Part shown: piece after piece, positions 53,395 through 62,203 of the stretch
Numbering within the stretch: the first letter of the stretch is position 1
How the letters are laid out: every line of letters starts with the position of its first letter
From: Liberiplasma sp046541015
GTDB lineage: Bacteria > Bacillota_I > Bacilli_A > Izemoplasmatales > Izemoplasmataceae
Direction: 5' to 3'
Assembly (NCBI GenBank): GCA_046541015.1
Contig: JBKHEA010000003.1
Location: 1 to 64,000, forward strand
DNA length: 64,000 nt
Notes under the pieces: generated by a model
Database searches by the model: none
Told to the model about the DNA's origin: nothing
Seen by the model: the letters and a program-made list of their open reading frames with translations, nothing else
Program-made: the position numbers and the translations under genes

Positions 53395-53682
53395 TTATCT
53401 TACGTCTTTAATGATTAAATAACGTAAAATATCTTCTTTAATACGGACTACACGATCAAATTCAGCACGAGCTTCTTCAGTAGCAGTTACATCAAGTACA
53501 ACATAGTAACCTTTTCTGTGTTTTTGAATCTCGTACGCAAGATCACGCATTCCCCATTCGTTTACTTTGTCTACTGAAGAGTCTCTTGATGTAAAAATAG
53601 TATTTAATTCTTCAATTAAATTTTTACGATCTTCTTCAGCAACAGTCGGACGAATAATGTACATGATTTCGTATTTTGTCAT
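53395..53682 (-). CDS. rpsF: 30S ribosomal protein S6
   Basis: 95 aa from ATG 53682 (AAGGAGG upstream). MTKYEIMYIIRPTVAEEDR and DLAYEIQKHRKGYY are family hallmarks. First gene of the operon, preceded by a hairpin-bearing leader. Confidence 0.96.
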   Translation of the reverse strand: MTKYEIMYIIRPTVAEEDRKNLIEELNTIFTSRDSSVDKVNEWGMRDLAYEIQKHRKGYYVVLDVTATEEARAEFDRVVRIKEDILRYLIIKDVR

Positions 53683-53689
53683 AGTTTTT

Positions 53690-53748
53690 TCCTCCTTATG
53701 GTCTATTGGCTGCAAGCAGCAAGGATGAGTTTAGAACTCACGGTAAAT
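53690..53748 (-). promoter_or_regulatory. rpsF leader with two hairpins (putative S6:S18 binding site)
   Basis: On minus: ACCG, then TGAGTT-CTA-AACTCA, then CATCCTT, then GCTGC-TT-GCAGC, then the Shine-Dalgarno AAGGAGG. CATCCTT can pair with the Shine-Dalgarno. S6:S18 autoregulatory leaders with an essential CCG element are known in many bacteria; assignment here is inference since I cannot align it to the family model. Confidence 0.45.
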
Positions 53749-53749
53749 C

Positions 53750-53791
53750 ATTATATCATAGCCTTTAGTCAATGTAAATAAATTGACTAAA
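53750..53791 (-). promoter_or_regulatory. rpsF promoter overlapped by a 10-8-10 inverted repeat
   Basis: -35 TTTACA (53773-53778), 17-base spacer, -10 TATAAT (53750-53755). Perfect arms TTTAGTCAAT (53764-53773) and ATTGACTAAA (53782-53791) surround the -35. No T run follows the repeat on either strand, so it does not look like a terminator; it may be an operator. Confidence 0.6.
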
Positions 53792-53795
53792 AAAA

Positions 53796-54074
53796 TCATT
53801 TATTTAATATTTTTTGATAGCCGCCAGCGCCATACTGAAGCGCTTTATTAACACGGCTGATTGTTGTTGCGCTTGCTTTGGTTATTTTTTCTATTTCAAC
53901 ATAAGTTGACCCTTGTTTTAAAAGCCTCGCGACATGGAATCGCTGGGTAAAATCTTTGATTTCTTGGATGGTGGCAATGTCTTCAAAAAAAGCATAAAAA
54001 TCATCAATAGTTTCTAACTTTAACATGTGCTCAAATAAGCTATCGGTTTCTTTGTTTTTTAAGTGTGGATTCAT
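53796..54074 (-). CDS. YerC/YecD family TrpR-like protein
   Basis: 92-aa helical protein of the TrpR superfamily: TIQEIKDFTQRFHVARLL and helix-turn-helix YVEIEKITKASATTISRVNKAL. Target genes are unknown; it lies just upstream of the rpsF promoter. Starts two bases after the hydrolase gene. Confidence 0.88.
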   Translation of the reverse strand: MNPHLKNKETDSLFEHMLKLETIDDFYAFFEDIATIQEIKDFTQRFHVARLLKQGSTYVEIEKITKASATTISRVNKALQYGAGGYQKILNK

Positions 54075-54075
54075 A

Positions 54076-54801
54076 TTAAAACTCCTCTTTTAATAATTCG
54101 ATAAGATCTTCATGCATAGCTTTAGTAATTTTGTGTTCAGCATCATAGGTCTTAAAGATAATATTTAAGGCTTTATGTTTGTGATAAAACGTTTCACTTT
54201 GTGTGTAAGGAATGACTTGGTCATGTATCCCATTAAGCATAATTAATCGCTCAAATGACATCTTCTTTACCTTTTCACTAGGGTCCATCGCTTTAACTTT
54301 ATTTAATACTTCTTCTGAATTATCATAGAGTGCTTGTCTTTCTTTTGGGAATGTATAATTGGCAGCCTCTAAAAATTTAGGACTACTAATTAAAGCCACA
54401 AGCTGATCAATATTATCCACAATAGTTGATAGATAATAAGCAATTAACCCACCCATAGATATTCCAACAATATTTACCGATGGATAGAAATTTTGATAAT
54501 AGTGTTCGTAAAGTGCTTTAATATCAAAAGCTGTCTGTTCAACAACATCCATTGTTTCTAATTCAGCTTGATCTTTATCTTGGTTAATAAAAGGTTTCTC
54601 ACCTCTAAAGCCATGTTTATAAGCATCAATCGCAACCACATGATAGCCTAATTTCACAAATGAGACGCCCAATAAATTCATTACTTTTTCTTTTTTTCCG
54701 TAAATACCATGTTGTAAAAACAACAGTTTTTTTGCTTGACTGCTTGTATATTCTAAAACTTCTAAATCGTTATGTTTAAAAGTATTAATGATGGTTTTCA
54801 T
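54076..54801 (-). CDS. Alpha/beta hydrolase
   Basis: 241 aa. Nucleophile elbow GISMGG near residue 115, oxyanion region LFLQHGIYG, acid NGIHDQVIP and a late His (DAEHKITKAMHE). Serine hydrolase or peptidase-like; substrate unknown. It overlaps the end of cinA by 17 bases, so co-translated. Confidence 0.85.
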   Translation of the reverse strand: MKTIINTFKHNDLEVLEYTSSQAKKLLFLQHGIYGKKEKVMNLLGVSFVKLGYHVVAIDAYKHGFRGEKPFINQDKDQAELETMDVVEQTAFDIKALYEHYYQNFYPSVNIVGISMGGLIAYYLSTIVDNIDQLVALISSPKFLEAANYTFPKERQALYDNSEEVLNKVKAMDPSEKVKKMSFERLIMLNGIHDQVIPYTQSETFYHKHKALNIIFKTYDAEHKITKAMHEDLIELLKEEF

Positions 54802-56002
54802 GCATTAACGTTTTATACGTTAGATAAAGCGCATACGTAACAGCCTTTGATCTAACCATTTGTCTATCTCCATTAAATATTTTGTGGTATGTACGGGTTT
54901 TGCCTTCATGATAAACACCAAAATAAACGGTTCCTATAGGTTTTAACTGACTCCCTCCTGTTGGACCAGCGATGCCTGAAACGCTTATTGCAATGTCACT
55001 AGACGTTCTTTTCGCTACTTGATAGGCAAGTTCATAAACGCATTGATCACTAACAACACCAAAGCGATCAATAATTTGTTGATTAATCCCTAAATTTTTG
55101 ATTTTTGACTCATTAGAATATAGAATATATGACTCATTAAACACAAGACTTGCGTTAGGCACATTAATCAATCTACCAGCAAGTAAACCGCCTGTACATG
55201 ATTCCGCAAATGAGATGGTTTTATTTTGGGCTTGTAAAGTATTGACGACTTGTGTTTCTAAAGGGATTTGATACGGTCCTACAATATACTCACTAAACTG
55301 CATTTTAAAATCTTTGAGTGCATGATTTAAATCATCTTGACTCGTTGAAGTAAAGATATACTGGATTTCACCTAAGCCAGCATATGAGGCTATATTGACA
55401 CGTTCATGTTTTTTATGCAAAGGTTTAAGAATGCCTTCAATCTCTGATTCTCCAGCGCCTGAAATTAAAAATCCATCTTCATAAAAATCTTTTGAAACAC
55501 GTTCTTCTAAATAAATTCTTACGGATTCAAACATAGGATTCATTTCAGTTGGAGGTCCAGGTAATAACACAATGATTTTATCATTATGTTGTATGATTGC
55601 ACCAGGTGCCGTACCATTTTCATTTTTTAAAATAATTGAATCTTTTGGAAAATACGCTTGTTTTAAGTTTGACTCATCCATTTTTTTATGGGATTGTTCA
55701 AATGTTTTTCTAATACGGTTTAATGATTCTTCATGTAAATAAAGTTTTAAGTCATAAAAGGCGCAAACACTTTCTTTGGTTAAATCGTCTTGAGTTGGCC
55801 CAAGTCCACCTGTAATAATGATTAAAGAATCGGTAATAGACTCTAATACTTTATGAATCATTTCAGCCTCATCATTAATCGTAATAGCTTGTGTAATACC
55901 AATGCCTAAAGCTCTTAAAGATTTTGATATAAAATTGAGGTTTGTATTAATAGTTTTTCCGTTTAATAATTCGTTGCCAATGTTAATAATACTAGCTTTC
56001 AT
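54785..56002 (-). CDS. cinA: CinA-like nicotinamide mononucleotide deamidase
   Basis: 405 aa. N-terminal MoCF-like domain (IINIGNELLNGKTINTN, ITGGLGPTQDDLTKE) for nucleotide pyrophosphatase activity and a C-terminal PncC domain (SFAESCTGGLLAGRL, SGIAGPTGGS) that deamidates NMN in pyridine nucleotide recycling. Full two-domain form. Confidence 0.95.
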   Translation of the reverse strand: MKASIINIGNELLNGKTINTNLNFISKSLRALGIGITQAITINDEAEMIHKVLESITDSLIIITGGLGPTQDDLTKESVCAFYDLKLYLHEESLNRIRKTFEQSHKKMDESNLKQAYFPKDSIILKNENGTAPGAIIQHNDKIIVLLPGPPTEMNPMFESVRIYLEERVSKDFYEDGFLISGAGESEIEGILKPLHKKHERVNIASYAGLGEIQYIFTSTSQDDLNHALKDFKMQFSEYIVGPYQIPLETQVVNTLQAQNKTISFAESCTGGLLAGRLINVPNASLVFNESYILYSNESKIKNLGINQQIIDRFGVVSDQCVYELAYQVAKRTSSDIAISVSGIAGPTGGSQLKPIGTVYFGVYHEGKTRTYHKIFNGDRQMVRSKAVTYALYLTYKTLMHENHH

Positions 56003-56059
56003 GTTATCACCCTAGATTATTATACCACAATCTTTGTGAACCGTTTCCTATTAGCCAAA

Positions 56060-56083
56060 TAAAAAAAGCATGTTTCCATGCTT
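56060..56083 (-). terminator. Terminator upstream of cinA
   Basis: Perfect 7-bp stem AAGCATG / CATGCTT (56066-56072 and 56077-56083), loop GAAA, seven T on minus. It ends the ychF and membrane-protein transcript. Confidence 0.85.
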
Positions 56084-56543
56084 AATTTAATAGACCAATA
56101 ATGCCAGTAATAATTACTAAACTAATGAGTACGAATGAAATAATGAAGGCTGTTGTAATCATTTTATGTACATGTTGTTGATAAAAGGCTTGTCGATCTT
56201 CTATCTTTGTAACTTTAACGTAGATAAAGGCGATAAAGTAAAATAAAAAGACAAACGTAAAGACTAAAAAGATAAATCCTACAAAACTAAATGAAATCAC
56301 TTGAATGATATTACTTAAAATATTATCTTCTGCAAAAGGTGCCATCCCTGTAAATGCATGAAGCAAGATGACGATTAATGTTAAGCCTAAAACAATATAA
56401 TAATGTTCAAATAATCCACCTTTTTTATAGGTCATCATTTTTTTAGGTATAATCATTTTTGTTTTAAAATATTCATGAAAAATCGTAACAAAAAAGGTCA
56501 TGAAAAACAGTAATAAAATAAATGAAATATAATCAAGAATCAT
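56082..56543 (-). CDS. Integral membrane protein of unknown function
   Basis: 153 aa with four membrane helices (about residues 3-25, 48-65, 80-112, 130-152) and a short basic loop MIIPKKMMTYKKGG. I do not recognise the family. Placed 11 bases after ychF; no functional link is evident. Confidence 0.7.
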   Translation of the reverse strand: MILDYISFILLLFFMTFFVTIFHEYFKTKMIIPKKMMTYKKGGLFEHYYIVLGLTLIVILLHAFTGMAPFAEDNILSNIIQVISFSFVGFIFLVFTFVFLFYFIAFIYVKVTKIEDRQAFYQQHVHKMITTAFIISFVLISLVIITGIIGLLN

Positions 56544-56554
56544 ATTAAATCCTC

Positions 56555-57658
56555 CTATACATTAAAACGGAAAAGCATAATGTCGCCGTCTTTTACCAAA
56601 TAGCTTTTTCCTTCAGAACGCATTTTGCCTTGTTCTTTCGCAGCTAACATGCTCTTAGTCGCTAAAAGGTCTTCATAAGCAATCGTTTCAGCACGGATAA
56701 AGCCTTTTTGAAAATCACTATGAATAATGCCAGCACATTCTGGTGCAGTCATCCCGTCTTTAAATGTCCAAGCACGTGCTTCTTTTTCACCTGCAGTAAA
56801 AAAAGTCTTTAAGCCTAGTAAATCATAGCTTCTTTTAATTAGTTGATCAAGGCCGCTTTCTTTAACCCCAAGTTCTTCTAAAAACATTGCTTTTTCTGAG
56901 GCATCTAATTCTGAGAGTTCAGCTTCAATTTTAGCGCTAATTAATAAAGCTTCAGTATGTTCTTTTTTTGCATGTTCAAGGACGCATGAAGCGTGCTCGT
57001 TAACATAGTTAGATGCAAAATCATCTTCTGATATGTTTAACGCATAAATGACTGGTTTTTGTGTTAAGAATCCGTAACTTTTAATCAGTTTAAACTCTTC
57101 AGTTGTAAACTTGATGGTGCGGATGGTTTGATTATTCAATAGGGTATTTTGAATTAGTTTTAACAACTCGTATTCTTTTACAGCATCGGGGTCGACTTTT
57201 AATTGGGCTTTCTTTTCTATTTTAGGTAATCGTTTTTCAACAATTTCTAAATCAGAAAATATTAACTCTAAATCAATAGTCTCAATATCTCTAATTGGAT
57301 CAACATCTCCATCGACATGGGTTACATTTTTATCTTCAAAACAGCGTACAACATGGATGATTGCATCTACTTCTCTAATATGAGATAAGAATTGATTTCC
57401 TAACCCTTCACCTTTACTTGCCCCTTTTACTAAACCGGCAATGTCTGTAAATTCAAATGTCGTTGGAACAATTTTTTTCGGGTTAACAATTTCAGCAATT
57501 TTATATAATCTTTGATCAGGAACAATCACTGTTCCAACATTTGGTTCAATGGTTGCAAAAGGATAGTTTGCAGCAAGTGCCCCTGCTTGTGTTATTGCGT
57601 TAAATAAGGTTGATTTACCAACATTTGGTAATCCAACGATCCCTGCGGTTAATGCCAT
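56555..57658 (-). CDS. ychF: Ribosome-associated ATPase YchF
   Basis: OBG-family P-loop protein that prefers ATP. GLPNVGKSTLFNAIT, DIAGLVKGASKGEGLGN, NISEDDF (altered G4), and a C-terminal TGS domain (TFFTAGEKEARAWTFKDG). 367 aa, complete. Confidence 0.97.
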   Translation of the reverse strand: MALTAGIVGLPNVGKSTLFNAITQAGALAANYPFATIEPNVGTVIVPDQRLYKIAEIVNPKKIVPTTFEFTDIAGLVKGASKGEGLGNQFLSHIREVDAIIHVVRCFEDKNVTHVDGDVDPIRDIETIDLELIFSDLEIVEKRLPKIEKKAQLKVDPDAVKEYELLKLIQNTLLNNQTIRTIKFTTEEFKLIKSYGFLTQKPVIYALNISEDDFASNYVNEHASCVLEHAKKEHTEALLISAKIEAELSELDASEKAMFLEELGVKESGLDQLIKRSYDLLGLKTFFTAGEKEARAWTFKDGMTAPECAGIIHSDFQKGFIRAETIAYEDLLATKSMLAAKEQGKMRSEGKSYLVKDGDIMLFRFNV

Positions 57659-57733
57659 TATAGTACCTCCTAATAAGTGCCTTTAACATTGTATAGCAAA
57701 TTCATAGAATTTACAACAATAATAAAGTATTTC

Positions 57734-59062
57734 CTATTGATCATCAGGATGTACTTCTAATACCGTTACATCAGATTCGTAAGTAACCCCATCACGGATA
57801 TATTTGATAATAACGCGATCACCAACACGTGAGTTTAAAATCGCTTCTCTTAAATCGTTGAAATTATAAACATCAACAAAGTCTTCCCAATCTTCAAGTT
57901 TATAGCCAATGATGGTATCCCCATTGATTAAACCAGCCGCTTCTGCAGCGCCGCCTTCTAATATATCAACACAAACACCATAGTCTGTATCACATAAATT
58001 AACATAGACTGAACTAGTTACACCTAAGAACGGTCGAATGACTACTCCAGATTCTTCTAAATCACGAATAATTCGTTGAACAGTGTTACTTGGTATGGCA
58101 AAGCCCATATTTGCAGCAAGATCATCAATAATCTTCATGTGGTTAATCCCAACCAACTCTCCATTAATATTAAAGAGGGCACCTCCACTATTACCAGGAC
58201 TAATTGGTGCTGTATGTTGGATTACGGTTGAATTAAAGTCATCGCTTTCTAAGAAACGCGCAGAGCCTGAAATGATTCCCATAGTGACACTACCAAAATA
58301 CTGAAAACCTAAAGGATTCCCTATCGCAAATACAAATTGTCCTGGTTTTAATGCATAAGAATCTGCAAATTCGACTGTTTGAAAGACTTCATCAGAAGTA
58401 AAACTTAAAACCGCTAAATCAGTAATCGGATCACTACCGTAAAAGGTAATATCTTCAAAATCAATATAATTTAAGTTTCCATAACGTTCATAAACAATTT
58501 CAATCGCTGTAAAATCTTCAATAACGTGGTGATTTGTCACAACATAATATTCGTTGCCTTCAGCTTTATAAATGACGCCTGAACCTGAACCGCCACCTTC
58601 TTCTGTAGTCGTTGAAATCCCAACAACGGTATCTCTTCTACTTTCACTCATCGCAGTTGAAGCTTGTTCAAAGCCTTCTAAATCGAATGTCGATGTAAAC
58701 TGATCTTCTGGTAATAAATCTCTAACAAGGGCTAAAAGTTCTGCCTCTGTTAAATCATTTGGCAAATAACTTTCAACAAGTTCAACAATCGCCTCTTCGC
58801 TTAAATGCAGGGGGATGAGTGTAGTAATAAATGACTCTAATTCACTTTCAGATAAGTACAATAAATTTTCTTCATCTCTTTGAGCTAAAATATCATCAAC
58901 GATAGCTTCAATCGCACTATCATCTTCATTTAACATTTCTTCGATGGCACTTTTTAATTGTTCATCAGATAAGGTATCACCTGGTTCTTCAAGGGATAAG
59001 TCACAAGATGTAAGCAATAAGGTAAATACGGTTAGTACACTAAAAACAAATAGTTTTTTCAT
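57734..59062 (-). CDS. S1C (HtrA/DegP-like) serine protease lipoprotein
   Basis: 442 aa. Signal peptide with lipobox LTSC (Cys20). Residues about 29-120 are acidic and contain four L(S/T)xxxL helical repeats. The protease domain has His179 (TNHHVI), Asp215 (DPITDLAVL) and Ser292 (PGNSGGAL), followed by one PDZ domain (about 345-440). It would degrade misfolded proteins at the cell surface. The repeat region is unlike ordinary HtrA. It follows tatD by 11 bases. Confidence 0.92.
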   Translation of the reverse strand: MKKLFVFSVLTVFTLLLTSCDLSLEEPGDTLSDEQLKSAIEEMLNEDDSAIEAIVDDILAQRDEENLLYLSESELESFITTLIPLHLSEEAIVELVESYLPNDLTEAELLALVRDLLPEDQFTSTFDLEGFEQASTAMSESRRDTVVGISTTTEEGGGSGSGVIYKAEGNEYYVVTNHHVIEDFTAIEIVYERYGNLNYIDFEDITFYGSDPITDLAVLSFTSDEVFQTVEFADSYALKPGQFVFAIGNPLGFQYFGSVTMGIISGSARFLESDDFNSTVIQHTAPISPGNSGGALFNINGELVGINHMKIIDDLAANMGFAIPSNTVQRIIRDLEESGVVIRPFLGVTSSVYVNLCDTDYGVCVDILEGGAAEAAGLINGDTIIGYKLEDWEDFVDVYNFNDLREAILNSRVGDRVIIKYIRDGVTYESDVTVLEVHPDDQ

Positions 59063-59073
59063 GGGGGTTCCTC

Positions 59074-59832
59074 CTAAATATTAAATAATTTTTTTGCGTT
59101 ATTTGATGTATTTGTTGCAATATATTCTATCGACTCTTCTCTAATCTTTGCGATGCTTTCTGCGATTAAAGGTAATAAGCTTGAATCGTTTTGTTTTCCT
59201 CTGTAAGGATGTGGGGCTAAATATGGGGCATCCGTTTCAATGAGTAAGCGCTCTATCGGTACGGCTTTAGCTACTTCTTTTGGTGTTTTTGCGTTTTTAA
59301 ATGTAACAGGGCCTCCAAGTGAAATGTGTAACCCTAAATCTAAAAACTTACTTGCCATTTCAGTAGATCCACTATAACAGTGCATAATCCCTTTTAAAGG
59401 GGCTTCTTTTTTTATGGTCTCATAAAGGAGTTCACTTGCATCACGCATATGGATAGATAAAGGTTTATCGTATTTTTTAGATAATTTAATTTGTTTGGTA
59501 AAAACCTCAACTTGTTCTTTTACATGGGTTTTATCCCAGTATAAATCCAATCCACATTCCCCTACTGCAACCACTTTTTCATCTTGTAAATAATTTTCTA
59601 ATATTTTAAAGTCTTCTTCTTTAATATGGTTTGCTTCAGTTGGGTGATACCCGACGCTTGCATAAATATTATCGTACTGATGGGCTAGTTTTATCGCGCG
59701 TTTATTCGTCTCATGATCAAAGCCTATCACAATTAAGGTGCTTACACCTTTAGCTAAAGCTTTCTTAATATAGTGATCCGCCTCTTGAAATAATGCATCA
59801 CTATTTAGATGAACATGCGTATCAATATACAT
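59074..59832 (-). CDS. tatD: TatD-family metal-dependent deoxyribonuclease
   Basis: 252-aa TIM-barrel nuclease. Metal ligands in DTHVHLNS, GECGLD, HMRDA, HCYSG and ETDAPYLAP. Upstream of the S1C protease gene in the same transcript. Confidence 0.95.
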   Translation of the reverse strand: MYIDTHVHLNSDALFQEADHYIKKALAKGVSTLIVIGFDHETNKRAIKLAHQYDNIYASVGYHPTEANHIKEEDFKILENYLQDEKVVAVGECGLDLYWDKTHVKEQVEVFTKQIKLSKKYDKPLSIHMRDASELLYETIKKEAPLKGIMHCYSGSTEMASKFLDLGLHISLGGPVTFKNAKTPKEVAKAVPIERLLIETDAPYLAPHPYRGKQNDSSLLPLIAESIAKIREESIEYIATNTSNNAKKLFNI

Positions 59833-59894
59833 AGTCTCACTCCTAACGTAAGGCTATTATAACGTATTTTGATGACAATTTATATTATTTTACA

Positions 59895-59924
59895 TAAAAA
59901 GAAAGGACTAGTATGACTAGTCCT
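59895..59924 (-). terminator. Terminator of the EF-G-like gene
   Basis: Perfect 9-bp stem AGGACTAGT / ACTAGTCCT (59904-59912 and 59916-59924), three-base loop, then TTCTTTTT on minus. Confidence 0.85.
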
Positions 59925-59931
59925 AAAAATT

Positions 59932-62007
59932 TTATTTCTCTTTTTTATGTTCTTCAATAATTTTATCAATTAAATGCGATGGTACTTCTTCATAGCGGGC
60001 AAACTCACGAACAAATGCGCCACTACCTTGTGTCATGGCTTTTAAATCGATGGTATACTTAACAATTTCAGCTTCAGGGATTTCAGCATTGATGATTTGA
60101 AGCCCTCCACCAAGCGGTTCCATACCTTGAACGCGACCACGACGCTTATTAACATCGCCCATAACATCACCAACATAATCATCTTTAACGGTAATGCGAA
60201 CATTCATAATTGGTTCTAAAATTGTTGGTTTAGCCGTTTTACATGCTTCTTTAAATGCTATAGCTGCGGCTAACTTAAATGAAATCTCATTTGAATCTAC
60301 TGGGTGATATGACCCATCATATAAAGTTGCTTTAATTCCAATAACTGGAAATCCCGCTAGTGGGCCTTTTTCTAGAATTTCTATTAGACCTTTTTCTACA
60401 GCTGGGAAGTAGTTTTTAGGTACAGCACCACCAAAGACTTCTTCAGCAAATTCAAATTCTGTTTCATTTGGATTAAGCGGTTCAAAACGGATATGTACAT
60501 CACCAAACTGTCCAGAACCTCCTGATTGTTTTTTATGGCGACCTTGTGCTTTTGTTGCTTGTTTTATCGTTTCACGATAAACAATTTTTTGATCTGATGT
60601 GTCTACATCAACCTTAAACATATTTTTCATTTTATCTAAAATAAAGCCAATATGCGTCATCCCTTGTCCACCAATGAGTAACTGAGCTGTTTCTTTATTT
60701 CTTCTTACTTCAAAGGTAGGGTCTTCAATATTAAGACGTTGTAGCGCTGTAGAAATTTTATCTTCATCTTGTTTATTTTTAGGATGAATCGCTACATAAA
60801 TCGTTGGACTTGGTATTTCTGCAGCTTCAAAAATGATAGGATTCTTAGGATCTGCAAGGGTTGCGCCAGTGTAAATATTATCAAGTTTTGCAACGGCACC
60901 AATGTCTCCTGCACTTAAAGAATCTACTTGAATTTGTTGTTTTCCTCTTAAAGTGAAAAGTTGGTTTATTTTTTCCGTTTTTTTCGTGTTTGCGATTAAA
61001 ACTTCTTTACCGACACTAAGTGTACCTGAAACTATCTTAAATAAGTTAACTGCACCAATAAATGGGTCTACAGTAGTTTTAAATACATAGGCTGAGAAAG
61101 GCTCAGTATCGAGTGTTTTTCTTTCGATATTTTCGTTTGTTGATAAATCTTTACCAATCATTGGGTTTAGTTCATTAGGCGCTGGTAAAAAGTGAATTAA
61201 CATATCAAGCAACGTTCTAACACCTAACGTTTTAGTTGCTGATCCCACTAAAATAGGTTGAAGTTCTCCATCTAAAACACCTTGACGTAGGCCGTTATTA
61301 ATTTCATCTTGAGTTAATCCTTCACCTGATAAATATTTATCTAAAAGGTCTTCACTAGTTTCAGCTACAGATTCCATAATTTGTTCACGAAGTTCACTTA
61401 CAGTATCGTCTAAATCGCTTGGCATATCGGCAGGAACACACATCGTTCCGTTAGAAATTTTTGCTTGATCATCAACTAAATTAACATAACCATTAAATGA
61501 TTCGCCTTCACCAATTGGCCAAGCAAACGGTACAGCACTCTTTCCAAAGCGTGCACGGATTGATCCTAATAATTCTTCAAACTTGATATTTTCTTTATCG
61601 AGTTTGTTGATATAAATTAGTGTTGGGATATGTAATTTAGTTAATTCTAACCACAAACGTTCAGTTCCAACTTCTATCCCTTTTGATGCATCAATCATTA
61701 AAATAGCCCCTTTAACAACGGATAAAGCTTGATTGATTTCACCCATAAATTCTTCACTACCAGGTGTGTCAATAAAATTAAATTTGTAATCTTTCCACTC
61801 TGCAGGTATGAGTGATAGTGATAATGAAGTTAAACGATTTTGTTCCTCAACTAAATAATCTGATGTGGTACTTTTTTTCTCTACTTCGCCCTTTTTTTCA
61901 ATGGCCCCACTGGCAAATAATATGGATTCGGATAATGAAGTTTTTCCACAACCGAGGTGGCCTAAAATAGCGATATTACGGATCTTTTCGGTTTCGTATT
62001 GTTTCAT
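59932..62007 (-). CDS. Elongation factor G-like GTPase (second EF-G paralogue)
   Basis: 691 aa with all five EF-G domains. G1 is GHLGCGKTS (canonical EF-G has GHIDAGKT or AHVDAGKT), G3 DTPGSEEF, G4 NKLD. C-terminal half GGAVPKNYFPAVEKGLIE and GDVMGDVNKRRGRV mirror those of the genuine fusA at the right edge. It belongs to the EF-G-2 type group of unknown role. The start is ATG 62007; the upstream ATG at 62025 is part of the Shine-Dalgarno stretch. Confidence 0.9.
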   Translation of the reverse strand: MKQYETEKIRNIAILGHLGCGKTSLSESILFASGAIEKKGEVEKKSTTSDYLVEEQNRLTSLSLSLIPAEWKDYKFNFIDTPGSEEFMGEINQALSVVKGAILMIDASKGIEVGTERLWLELTKLHIPTLIYINKLDKENIKFEELLGSIRARFGKSAVPFAWPIGEGESFNGYVNLVDDQAKISNGTMCVPADMPSDLDDTVSELREQIMESVAETSEDLLDKYLSGEGLTQDEINNGLRQGVLDGELQPILVGSATKTLGVRTLLDMLIHFLPAPNELNPMIGKDLSTNENIERKTLDTEPFSAYVFKTTVDPFIGAVNLFKIVSGTLSVGKEVLIANTKKTEKINQLFTLRGKQQIQVDSLSAGDIGAVAKLDNIYTGATLADPKNPIIFEAAEIPSPTIYVAIHPKNKQDEDKISTALQRLNIEDPTFEVRRNKETAQLLIGGQGMTHIGFILDKMKNMFKVDVDTSDQKIVYRETIKQATKAQGRHKKQSGGSGQFGDVHIRFEPLNPNETEFEFAEEVFGGAVPKNYFPAVEKGLIEILEKGPLAGFPVIGIKATLYDGSYHPVDSNEISFKLAAAIAFKEACKTAKPTILEPIMNVRITVKDDYVGDVMGDVNKRRGRVQGMEPLGGGLQIINAEIPEAEIVKYTIDLKAMTQGSGAFVREFARYEEVPSHLIDKIIEEHKKEK

Positions 62008-62049
62008 AAATTTCCTGTCCTCCATGTAAATTTTGGCTTGCTTTGTAAA

Positions 62050-62062
62050 TATTATAGCATAT
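62050..62062 (-). promoter_or_regulatory. Extended -10 promoter of the EF-G-like gene
   Basis: TGC-TATAAT on minus within 62050-62062, no clear -35, about 45 bases upstream of the start. Confidence 0.5.
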
Positions 62063-62120
62063 GGGTTATATTTTAATACGCGTTTTTATAGAATTTTGTA
62101 AGCGCTTGATATTTAGGAAT

Positions 62121-62171
62121 GAAAAAAGGCCATAAAGAATAAGTGATCATTGATCAAATCTTTAAGGCCTT
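62121..62171 (-). terminator. Terminator of tuf
   Basis: Long imperfect stem AAGGCC-TTAAAGA / TCTTTAT-GGCCTT with an internal TGATCA-A-TGATCA hairpin in the loop, followed by TTTTTT on minus. Confidence 0.8.
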
Positions 62172-62203
62172 ATGACATTTAATGTTGGCTTAAATAACGT
62201 AAA

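Noticed and set aside
53764..53791. Inverted repeat as terminator of yerC
   Set aside because: On the minus strand the T run comes before the repeat, not after it, and the repeat overlaps the rpsF -35.
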